DNA of 6,291 bases. It comes from Acidocella sp. 35-58-6. Lineage in GTDB: Bacteria > Pseudomonadota > Alphaproteobacteria > Acetobacterales > Acetobacteraceae. The translations under genes were made by a program, and so were the position numbers. The stretch lies in assembly GCA_002281005.1 (NCBI GenBank), contig NCFD01000078.1:1-6291 (forward strand), read 5' to 3'. The notes beneath the pieces were generated by a model. The model ran no database searches. It was not told where the DNA came from and saw only the letters and a program-made list of their open reading frames with translations. This document shows, piece by piece, positions 1 to 5,689 of this stretch (position 1 is its first letter; every line of letters starts with the position of its first letter).

Positions 1-1
1 A

Positions 2-658
2 GATATATTACAACGCCGTGTTGAAGTGGGTGAGCGGGCATTTTCTGCGATTTATCAACAACACCCGCGCCCCCCGGAAAGTGCGATGTTTAATGTGAGG
101 ACTGTGCAGATTATCACGGCAATACCGGAACTGACGCGCAGTATTCGGGCATGGGATTTGGCGGCAAGTTTACCTGGAACAGGTAAAAACCCGGATTACA
201 CCGTGGGTTTAAAGCTTGGAACTGGGGTGGATAACAAAATAATTATCCTAGATATCATTCGGATGCAGGCATCGCCCGCGCAGGTAGCGGCACGGATTGT
301 TGCGACCGCAAAGGCTGATGGTGTGGCGACGCTGGTTGCGTTGCCACAAGACCCCGGACAGGCGGGGTTGGCGCAGGTGGCAATGCTGACAAGCGGGTTG
401 CTGGGCTATCATGTGAATGCAACCGTTGAGAGTGGGCCGAAAATTATGCGGGCCATGCCAGCAGCCACGCAAATGGATGCGGGGAATATCGCCTTATTAG
501 CAGCGCCGTGGAATGAAAATTTTTTAAGTGAACTTGGGGCATTTCCTGATTCGCAGAAGGATGATCAGGTTGATGCATTGTCCCGCGCGGTAAACACGCT
601 GGCGACAACAAACACAATGCCGACAAGGCGACTGAATGTGCCATTACTGGCACGCTGA
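2..658 (+). CDS. Phage terminase large subunit, C-terminal nuclease part (5' truncated by window edge)
   Basis: This is the DNA-packaging motor's large subunit, which cuts concatemeric phage DNA and drives it into the procapsid at the portal. Only the C-terminal part is present. The frame is open from base 2, and the residues before the GTG at 26 (DILQRRVE) continue the family pattern, so that GTG is internal and the gene starts outside the window. Counting from 26, YQQHPRPPESAMF (10-22) is the typical linker into the RuvC/RNase H-like nuclease. Candidate metal-binding acids are D44 in RAWDLAAS, D57 in NPDYTVG, and the DDQVDA cluster at 179-184. PQDPGQAG near 107 is also a usual family motif. 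The Walker ATPase domain must lie upstream. The gene ends 22 nt before the portal gene, the standard terminase-portal order. Family assignment is firm; the terminase subtype is not determined. Confidence 0.93.
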   Translation, partial: DILQRRVEVGERAFSAIYQQHPRPPESAMFNVRTVQIITAIPELTRSIRAWDLAASLPGTGKNPDYTVGLKLGTGVDNKIIILDIIRMQASPAQVAARIVATAKADGVATLVALPQDPGQAGLAQVAMLTSGLLGYHVNATVESGPKIMRAMPAATQMDAGNIALLAAPWNENFLSELGAFPDSQKDDQVDALSRAVNTLATTNTMPTRRLNVPLLAR

Positions 659-680
659 CCCTCAATAAGATTGGGACACC

Positions 681-2075
681 ATGTTTGATACGATTTGCGG
701 CACGGTACCTGCCGACGGAGCAACGTCGCCTCGAACGCGCCGCCTGGATATTTTGCGGCGAGTGCTCGATGGGTCAATATATAACGGCTTGCCTTACGAA
801 TTTCATGAAGAAAGAAATTCCGCTGGTGAGTATGTGCCGCTAAGGCTCCGCAAACCCTCAGTACGATATGGGCTATGCAGAATTGTGGTCGAGGATTCAG
901 TCGCGCTACTCTTCAGCAATGCACATTTTCCAACCGTGGAGACGAACGATACTGATATCAGCCGCGTGCTGGCCGATATTGTTTGTGAAACGCGCATGAA
1001 CGAGGTGATGATTGAAGCGGCCATCAGGGGATCGGTCGGCTCCGTGGCAATATTATTGAGAATATTGAGAGGACGGACATATCTCTCAGTTTTGGATAGT
1101 TTGTATTTATCACCGCAGTGGAACCCGCAAGCCCCTGATACGTTGCAGCATGTGAAAGAGCTCTATCAGGTAAGCGGTGAAGCGTTGATTGCGCAGGGCT
1201 ATGATGGCGTTGAGCCAGACAGTACTTATTGGTTTCAGCGCGAGTGGGACATAGTAAACGAGACTTGGTATATTCCCTTGCTCGTAAATGAGCCGCAGGT
1301 AGCGCCAAAAATCGACACCGTGCGAAGTTTGAGGCATGGCTTGGGATTTGTGCCGCTGGTTTGGATACGAAACCTGCCAGGTGGTGATGGGATTGATGGA
1401 GCGTGTACGTTTCGTGCGGCAATTGAATCCAACATAGAAATTGACTATCAATTAAGCCAAGCCGGGAGGGGGCTGAAATATAGCTCTGATCCAACGCTGT
1501 TAATTAAAGAGCCTGCCGTTGGGGATTCTGAGATTGTTAAAGGTGCTGGGAATGCATTGGTTGTCTCGGAGAAAGGCGATGCTAAGTTACTGGAAATAGG
1601 TGGGACAGCAAGCGAGGCTGTCATTTCATATGTGCGAACACTGCGCGAGCTGGCACTTGAGGCCGTTCATGGAAATCGCTCAAGTGCTGACCGGCTAACC
1701 GCTGCACAGTCTGGCCGGGCGCTTGAGTTGATGAATCAAGGGTTGATCTGGCTGGCTGACAACTTGCGAATATCGTATGGCGACGGCGGCGTCCTTGCAG
1801 TCATGAAAATGATCGTTGCTGCATCACATATTTATAAATTGCAGGTGATGGGTACAATTGTCGCGCCACTTAACCGAGCGGTGCGGCTGACATTGCGTTG
1901 GCCACGCTGGTATCCGCTCTCAGCAGACGACCGGCTGAAAGAAGCACAGGCGATTTCGATTTTGGCAAACGCTGGACAGATATCCCAACAAACGGCGGTG
2001 AAAAGTTTAGCGGCAGCGATGGGCGTTGTAGATGTAAACGCTGAGCTGACCGCAATTCATGAGGATAGTAAATGA
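681..2075 (+). CDS. Phage portal protein
   Basis: This is the portal, the ring at the unique capsid vertex through which DNA is packaged and ejected. At 464 aa it has a normal length for SPP1/HK97-like portals. The N-terminal part (about residues 20-75) has the pattern LPYEFHEE...PSVRYGLCRIVVED, in which the phage-portal core begins. A helical segment follows (about 333-360: SADRLTAAQSGRALELMNQG), as in the portal stem/clip region. The C-terminal portion (about 404-444: LRWPRWYPLSADDRLKEAQA, then SILANAGQISQQTAVKSLAA) is a very common portal ending. The ATG at 681 has only a weak Shine-Dalgarno (GGGA), and the 22-nt gap to the terminase suggests coupled translation. The stop overlaps the next start (ATGA). 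No frameshift or missing block is visible. Confidence 0.88.
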   Translation: MFDTICGTVPADGATSPRTRRLDILRRVLDGSIYNGLPYEFHEERNSAGEYVPLRLRKPSVRYGLCRIVVEDSVALLFSNAHFPTVETNDTDISRVLADIVCETRMNEVMIEAAIRGSVGSVAILLRILRGRTYLSVLDSLYLSPQWNPQAPDTLQHVKELYQVSGEALIAQGYDGVEPDSTYWFQREWDIVNETWYIPLLVNEPQVAPKIDTVRSLRHGLGFVPLVWIRNLPGGDGIDGACTFRAAIESNIEIDYQLSQAGRGLKYSSDPTLLIKEPAVGDSEIVKGAGNALVVSEKGDAKLLEIGGTASEAVISYVRTLRELALEAVHGNRSSADRLTAAQSGRALELMNQGLIWLADNLRISYGDGGVLAVMKMIVAASHIYKLQVMGTIVAPLNRAVRLTLRWPRWYPLSADDRLKEAQAISILANAGQISQQTAVKSLAAAMGVVDVNAELTAIHEDSK

Positions 2076-2464
2076 ACGAGGGAATTGATGATGATATCAA
2101 AAATTGGCAAAGCCGTGCGGAATTGGCTGAAGCTGCATTGGCGGAAACAAAGTCAACTGCCACCGCTAAGCTGATTCATGCCGAGTTGAAGGCTGAAGCA
2201 ATTAGGGCGGGGATGATTGACTTGGATGGGTTGAAGCTTCTCGACTTTGCCGAGGTTGCATTTGACCAGCAGGGAGATGTTGCTGATGCTCCCGGTATCA
2301 TGTCCAGACTGAAGCGCGACAAACCTTGGCTATTTGGCCACGGGGTATCGTCCTCTGCTGCTGCTCATGCACCACGGCCTGAACCACCGCGAATGCGGCA
2401 TGCCAACGAGCTTTCGCACGAAGAATGGGTGGCTGCGCGCGCGGCTTTACTGCGCAGGCGATAG
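2072..2464 (+). CDS. Small scaffold-like head-assembly protein
   Basis: This 130-aa charged protein lies between portal and capsid genes, the usual place for a scaffolding protein or head-maturation protease. No protease motif is visible. Residues 10-45 are Ala/Glu/Lys-rich and predicted helical (RAELAEAALAETKSTATAKL), followed by an AEAIRAGMIDLDGLKLLD segment. The LKRDKPWLFG motif near 80-90 resembles the KPxLF motif seen in many small phage scaffold proteins. The C-terminus is basic (AALLRRR), which in scaffold proteins often contacts the capsid subunit. The start is ATG 2072, inside the portal stop (ATGA overlap), with GAGGA at 2061-2065 as its ribosome binding site. The role is inferred from position and these motifs. 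A non-scaffold head accessory protein is possible. Confidence 0.65.
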   Translation: MNEGIDDDIKNWQSRAELAEAALAETKSTATAKLIHAELKAEAIRAGMIDLDGLKLLDFAEVAFDQQGDVADAPGIMSRLKRDKPWLFGHGVSSSAAAHAPRPEPPRMRHANELSHEEWVAARAALLRRR

Positions 2465-2554
2465 CTCACCGAATAACAAACTAAGTGACCTGAGGTGACG
2501 GGTAGCACAGCTGCGACGCACTATTTTTTTAAAAATTTATGAAGGATATCGCCG
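2465..2554 (+). promoter_or_regulatory. Leader of the major capsid gene with AT-rich tract and strong RBS
   Basis: This 90-nt stretch is the longest non-coding gap in the window. It ends in seven T followed by five A (2524-2535), then a clear AAGGA ribosome binding site at 2542-2546, 8 nt before the ATG at 2555. The unstructured AT-rich tract just upstream of a good Shine-Dalgarno would suit high translation of the most abundant virion protein. I see no convincing -35/-10 pair. I also see no GC-rich stem before the T-run, so it is not a recognisable intrinsic terminator. Function is inferred from position and composition. Confidence 0.5.
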
Positions 2555-3877
2555 ATGGGCATCCAAAATTTTCCCGCTGCACTGCAACCCATTATTATGC
2601 AGGGATTTCTAGAACGTGAATTTGAGATGTCGCTCAAGTCCCGGCTGGGATACCGGCTCATTGCTGACCGGGAAGAATTCTCAGTCGGCATCGGTGAGAC
2701 GCTTACCAAGACACGTGCCGGATTGAAGCCGAGTGTCACAGTACCACTCATTGCCTCAAACAACACGAATCTCGATAATGGATTAATTTCGGCCAATTGG
2801 GGTGTTGAGCAATACACCATCACGTTAAATTTCTATGCGGCTACACAAGACTTGAATATGGTTACAAGCCGCGTCGGCATTGCCACACAGTTTTTACAAA
2901 ATGCTGCAACCAATGGCGAACAGGCAGCACGCAGCCTAGATGAATTAGCACGCAATGCATTATTTGCGCCTTATTTTGGGGGCAACACACGGGTCAATAA
3001 CACTTTGCCTTCGGCGAGTATTAATGTTGTGGTTGACGATATTCGGGGATTTCAGACTGTGTTCGTAAATGGAATTCAGCAAAGTGTCTCGCCAACTTAT
3101 CCACTAACTGCTACTGTCGGTTCCAATGTGTATACGGTTGTTGGGGTCACGCCCGATGCGATAAATATCTCGACGGCACCAAACGGTATTTCAGGTGCCA
3201 TGCAATTCTCAGGTAATGTATTGGTAGCCGATGGGACGTTGGGTAATGCCGTAAAGGCGGCAACCGCGAGTTCGATTGTGCGGCCGGCTAGCCGAGCAAC
3301 GACGGCTGCACTACAAGCCACTGATACGCTGACAATGGGCAACTTGCTGGATGCCGTAGCCTTGTTGCGGCGGAATGCGGTGCCGCTTGTTGATGGCGTC
3401 TATAATTGTTATCTTGATCCAGTATCTGCCCGGCAGCTTTTCGCGGATTCTGATTTCAAACAGTTGTTTCAGGGTGCGACATCATCGAACCCGGTGTTTC
3501 GACAGGGTATGGTGAGTGATTTTCTTGGCCTGCGGTTTATTACGACGACAGAAGCCTATGTTCAGAATCACCCAAATATTGGTGGATTGTATGTTCGACG
3601 GCCGATCGTGTGTGGCCAAGGTGCGCTGATTGAGGGCGACTTTGCTGGAATGGCGGCGGATGATGTGGCGCCGAAAGATAGTCTGGTAAATATCATTGAT
3701 AATGTTGCAATGGTTACGCGTGAGCCGATTGATCGGCTGCAGCAAATCATTGCGCAGAGTTGGTACTGGATTGGTGGGTTTTGTGCGCCATCGGACACGA
3801 CCACAACGCCTACGACAGTACCGACAGCAACAAATGCCAACTACAAGCGCGCAGTAATGATTGAGCATATTGGTTAA
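2555..3877 (+). CDS. Major capsid protein, HK97-fold
   Basis: This 440-aa protein is the shell subunit of the phage head. The N-terminal part (1-150) has LEREFEMSLKSRLGYRLIAD, VGIGETLTKTRAG and WGVEQYTITLNFYAATQDLN, then the helix SLDELARNALFAPYFGGNTR. Such features are common in the spine-helix and extended-arm region of this fold. Residues about 155-236 are a beta-rich stretch (VFVNGIQQSVSPTYPL, GSNVYTVVGVTP) that looks like an inserted surface domain. Residues 258-308 (TMGNLLDAVALLRRNAVPLV, YNCYLDPVSARQLFADSDFK) return to the capsid core. A Thr/Pro-rich linker (413-428) precedes the end NYKRAVMIEHIG. It has a strong AAGGA site 8 nt before the ATG and the expected position after portal and scaffold. 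It may belong to the N4-gp56-like branch, but I cannot confirm that. Confidence 0.85.
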   Translation: MGIQNFPAALQPIIMQGFLEREFEMSLKSRLGYRLIADREEFSVGIGETLTKTRAGLKPSVTVPLIASNNTNLDNGLISANWGVEQYTITLNFYAATQDLNMVTSRVGIATQFLQNAATNGEQAARSLDELARNALFAPYFGGNTRVNNTLPSASINVVVDDIRGFQTVFVNGIQQSVSPTYPLTATVGSNVYTVVGVTPDAINISTAPNGISGAMQFSGNVLVADGTLGNAVKAATASSIVRPASRATTAALQATDTLTMGNLLDAVALLRRNAVPLVDGVYNCYLDPVSARQLFADSDFKQLFQGATSSNPVFRQGMVSDFLGLRFITTTEAYVQNHPNIGGLYVRRPIVCGQGALIEGDFAGMAADDVAPKDSLVNIIDNVAMVTREPIDRLQQIIAQSWYWIGGFCAPSDTTTTPTTVPTATNANYKRAVMIEHIG

Positions 3878-3881
3878 GGGG
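3876..3881 (+). promoter_or_regulatory. RBS overlapping the capsid stop codon
   Basis: AAGGGG begins in the TAA of the capsid gene and sits 7 nt before ATG 3889, with a second purine run (GAGGG, 3883-3887) closer to the start. This supports ATG 3889 as the real start of the decoration-like gene and translational coupling to the capsid gene. Confidence 0.6.
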
Positions 3882-3888
3882 TGAGGGT

Positions 3889-4299
3889 ATGGCAACGGGT
3901 TCGACACAACCATTTCGACCGGCAGGCACACTGAATATCTCAGCGTCGACCATAACGATGAATGCAGCACTGGTTGGCGGGGGCGGGGCGGTGCTGGTTT
4001 ACAATGGCTCGGCTGCAACCGCGTATTTTCGATTGGGGGCTGCAGCGGACCTCACAGCGCTTGTTAGTGATACGCCGGTGCCACCGGGCGCACGGATGCT
4101 CGTGGATGGGGGGCCGTTTGTTAGCTACGCCGCGGTCGTGCTCTCCGCGGGCACGGGACCAGTTTATTTTACGCTCGGTGATGGAGACACGTATTTGTCC
4201 GCTGCAAGCAGCCTTTGGCGCCGGGTTTGCGGTGATGGATGGCGGCACGGTGGCCGCACCGGGGCTGATCATCACGGCTATTGCCGCAGCGCGTATTGA
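3889..4299 (+). CDS. Small beta-rich virion (decoration-like) protein with an aberrant C-terminus
   Basis: This frame encodes 136 aa and starts 11 nt after the capsid stop behind a good ribosome binding site. Residues 1-104 are Gly/Ala/Val/Thr-rich with short beta strands: AAVLVYNGSAATAYFRLG around 34-50, DTPVPPGARMLVDGG around 61-75, and GTGPVYFTLGDGDTYLS at 88-104. This pattern is common in small proteins encoded just after the capsid gene in alphaproteobacterial phages, probably capsid decoration or stabilising proteins. From residue 105 the character changes abruptly to Trp/Arg/Cys/His-rich sequence (SSLWRRVCGDGWRHGGRTG) ending at a chance stop. That tail is read in the wrong frame over the gene piece ending at 4540. 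I infer that the native protein ended near residue 104 or continued in DNA now deleted. Function is from context only. Confidence 0.6.
   Translation: MATGSTQPFRPAGTLNISASTITMNAALVGGGGAVLVYNGSAATAYFRLGAAADLTALVSDTPVPPGARMLVDGGPFVSYAAVVLSAGTGPVYFTLGDGDTYLSAASSLWRRVCGDGWRHGGRTGADHHGYCRSAY
4176..4239 (+). repeat. 10-bp direct repeat flanking the inferred junction
   Basis: CGGTGATGGA occurs at 4176-4185 and again at 4230-4239, start to start 54 nt. The two copies bracket the place near 4200 where coding sense jumps between frames. It may be chance in GC-rich phage sequence or a trace of the rearrangement. Confidence 0.4.
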
Positions 4300-4540
4300 T
4301 GCCACGCATATTTCAATAACCCTGACCAGTGCTATTAAAAATGCATCATCCCTGGTGCTGTTTTTCTACCCTTACGGCAGTATGCAGATCGGCCGTGGCA
4401 ATGCGGTAACAGACAATGCTTCGATGATTACGCCGCCAGCCAACTGGAATATCGGCAATGATCTGGGCAGTTCTTGGTCGGTGAATATGCCCTTGCAGGC
4501 AACGACGTATCCGATAACTTTGTCCGATACACCGCAGTGA
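4181..4540 (+). pseudogene. C-terminal remnant of a larger phage virion or esterase-like protein, out of frame with the gene upstream
   Basis: The coding-like part begins about 4208 (AAFGAGFAVMDGGTVAAPGL) and runs about 110 residues to the TGA at 4538-4540. It includes a strand-rich core (ATHISITLTSA, SSLVLFFYPYG, QIGRGNAVTDNASM) and the ending NMPLQATTYPITLSDTPQ. It looks like the last domain of a long protein, not a free-standing gene. From memory, such endings occur on large tail-region or SGNH/sialate-esterase-like phage proteins of Acetobacteraceae, but this is unchecked. The frame is open back to ATG 3962, but that part merely shadows the decoration-like gene. The nearer in-frame ATGs at 4181 and 4235 lack a convincing ribosome binding site, so the 4181 start is a formal choice. 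It is +1 relative to the upstream frame. Deletion fusion is my preferred reading; a single frameshift is the alternative. Confidence 0.5.
4201..4212 (+). repeat. Short perfect inverted repeat at the frame-switch point
   Basis: GCTGC-AA-GCAGC is a perfect 5-bp stem with a 2-nt loop. It begins exactly at codon 105 of the upstream gene, where its sense breaks down. A GGCGCC palindrome follows at 4217-4222. It is too small and lacks the T-run needed for a terminator. Confidence 0.35.
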
Positions 4541-4542
4541 GC

Positions 4543-4546
4543 GAGG
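4543..4546 (+). promoter_or_regulatory. RBS of the first lysis-cassette gene
   Basis: GAGG within GAGGTGAG lies 6 nt before ATG 4553 and 2 nt after the preceding TGA. It is the clearest ribosome binding site of the lysis cassette and fixes the start of that gene. Confidence 0.6.
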
Positions 4547-4552
4547 TGAGTT

Positions 4553-4882
4553 ATGGAGTCTGAGGATGTTTCACTGTTGCGTGCTGATGTGGCGGCAATG
4601 CGTGGTGACTTGATGACCGTCCGACAAAATATTGGCGTGCTCGATGCGCGGGCTGATGCGTTGGAGAATTGGCGTGAGCGTTATCTTACTCAGGAAGAAC
4701 AAGTGGTCGCAAAATTATTTAACAAAGTTGATGAACTGGTAGCGAGCCTGAGTGGTATGCGCGCCGATTTTGCTCGGATGCGTGGTGAGCGCGACGCCGA
4801 GGGCCGGATCACCATCGCGATTGTGGGGTTGCTCTCGGCTTTATGCGGCGGATTAGCGACTAATATTTTTCACGGTCATTAG
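4553..4882 (+). CDS. Coiled-coil protein with C-terminal membrane anchor (XhlA-like lysis accessory)
   Basis: This 109-aa protein has a long charged helical N-terminal part (about 4-80) with heptad-like spacing (LLRADVAAMRGDL, VLDARADALENW, LFNKVDELVASL). One transmembrane helix follows near the end (86-106, ITIAIVGLLSALCGGLATNI) with the short tail HGH. This architecture, helical N-terminus plus single C-terminal membrane segment just upstream of an endolysin, matches the phage XhlA/haemolysin-type group of membrane-bound lysis accessories or holins. Direct homology is not shown. The motif RADxAxMRGx occurs twice (10-19 and 70-79), suggesting an internal duplication. The ATG is set by GAGG at 4543-4546. 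The stop lies 1 nt before the endolysin ATG. Confidence 0.55.
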   Translation: MESEDVSLLRADVAAMRGDLMTVRQNIGVLDARADALENWRERYLTQEEQVVAKLFNKVDELVASLSGMRADFARMRGERDAEGRITIAIVGLLSALCGGLATNIFHGH

Positions 4883-4883
4883 C

Positions 4884-5396
4884 ATGGAAAATTTCGCGCG
4901 GTGTTTTGCCTTCACCTTGGGGGCTGAGGGCGGCTATTCTGATAATGCGGGAGACCCTGGTAACTGGACTGGTGGCGCGGTGGGACACGGCGCGTTGAAG
5001 GGCACAAAATTCGGCGTCAGCGCCAGCGCTTATCCAATGCTTGATATTGCAAACCTTACTTTGCAACAGGCCGAGGATATCTACCGGCGCGACTATTGGG
5101 CCACTGTGCACGGTGATGAATTACCTTTGCCGATCGTCATTGTGGCGTTCGATGCAGCGGTTAACGCCGGGCCGCGCCGGGCTATTGCATGGCTGCAGCT
5201 GGCCGCCGGGCAGTCAAGCGATGGTGTGTTAGGACCGGCGACCTTGGCGGCGCTGAACAGCAGCAATGCGTTACTGCTGGCGCGCGAGGCTTTGGTCCGG
5301 CGATTGGAATTTTCAACCCAACTTTCCACGTGGCCCAGCTTTGGCCTGGGCTGGTCCCGCCGGATTATCGCACTTGCCGGAGCATTGGCTGCGTGA
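4884..5396 (+). CDS. Endolysin, glycoside hydrolase family 108 (lysozyme-type) with PG_binding_3 domain
   Basis: This enzyme cleaves the peptidoglycan glycan backbone at the end of the lytic cycle. The GH108 signature is at the N-terminus: LGAEGGYSDNAGDPGNWTGG (12-31), with E15 the expected catalytic acid, then TKFGVSASAYP. Y67-W72 (YRRDYW) and FDAAVNAG (89-96) continue the family pattern. The C-terminal half fits the PG_binding_3 region, with RRAIAWLQLAAG (98-109) and DGVLGPATLAAL (113-124). Its 170 aa is the usual length. No signal peptide or SAR helix is seen, so it should stay cytoplasmic until a holin opens the membrane. Its own Shine-Dalgarno is poor and the start lies 1 nt after the upstream stop, so coupled translation is likely. 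Its stop overlaps the next GTG start by 4 nt. Confidence 0.92.
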   Translation: MENFARCFAFTLGAEGGYSDNAGDPGNWTGGAVGHGALKGTKFGVSASAYPMLDIANLTLQQAEDIYRRDYWATVHGDELPLPIVIVAFDAAVNAGPRRAIAWLQLAAGQSSDGVLGPATLAALNSSNALLLAREALVRRLEFSTQLSTWPSFGLGWSRRIIALAGALAA

Positions 5397-5689
5397 AAAA
5401 TTTCATTGGTCAGTTGCTCAATGATGGCCACAACCAGATCGATGAGCAGGCGTTGATCTCATTGCTCGGTGCTGCCGTTTTTCTCGGCCTGGAGATTTAT
5501 TCGGTGGTCTGGCACGGCCAGAGTTTTGATGCGTTCGGTTTTGGTGCGGGCATCGGGGCATTGCTGGGCGCGACCTCGGCTGGGTTTGGCCTGCGCGCCC
5601 GCTGGACGCCTGACAGTTCGGAGAGCCAGGACATCGACCCAGTGACCGGCCGCTTTATCGGAGAGATCAATGGCCGCAATTCTCGTTAA
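5393..5689 (+). CDS. Holin candidate, two transmembrane helices, GTG start
   Basis: This 98-aa protein would sit in the inner membrane and form the lesion that releases the endolysin. The open frame extends upstream to ATG 5189, but that part lies over the endolysin and reads as non-protein-like sequence. GTG 5393 overlaps the endolysin TGA (GTGA) and follows GGAG at 5379-5382, 10 nt upstream. From it come an amphipathic N-terminus (KNFIGQLLNDGHNQIDEQ), helix 1 (20-40), a short loop, a Gly-rich helix 2 (46-67, with FGFGAGIGALLG) and a hydrophilic tail with several acids (68-98). Small two-helix proteins with this Gly-rich second helix are common beside phage lysozymes and are usually called holins. 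Holin activity is inferred from topology and position. It overlaps the next gene by 20 nt. Confidence 0.65.
   Translation: MKNFIGQLLNDGHNQIDEQALISLLGAAVFLGLEIYSVVWHGQSFDAFGFGAGIGALLGATSAGFGLRARWTPDSSESQDIDPVTGRFIGEINGRNSR

Noticed and set aside
26..28. GTG 26 as the start of the terminase gene
   Set aside because: The frame is open to the window edge and the eight preceding residues continue the family pattern into the YQQ-PRPPE motif, so the gene is simply cut by the window.
1048..1072. ATTGAGAAT/ATTGAGAGG tandem-like repeat in the portal gene
   Set aside because: It is two imperfect 9-bp units that simply encode consecutive Leu-Arg-Ile-Leu-Arg codons; no wider repeat structure is present.
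1024..1494. Long minus-strand frames over the portal and capsid genes (also 3482-4018)
   Set aside because: They are antisense shadows of well-supported genes, with His/Cys/Ser-rich compositions and no ribosome binding sites or recognisable motifs.
2485..2535. Intrinsic terminator upstream of the capsid gene
   Set aside because: There is a T-run, but the best stems nearby (ACCT-G-AGGT, AGC-ACA-GCT) are 3-4 bp with tiny loops and not adjacent to it.
3962..4180. ATG 3962 as start of a 192-aa gene ending at 4540
   Set aside because: Its first ~80 residues lie over the well-supported decoration-like gene in another frame, read as Arg/Trp/Cys-rich sequence, and have no ribosome binding site.
5189..5392. 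Extended start of the holin frame
   Set aside because: This portion overlaps conserved endolysin codons and is not protein-like; GTG 5393 fits spacing and topology better.
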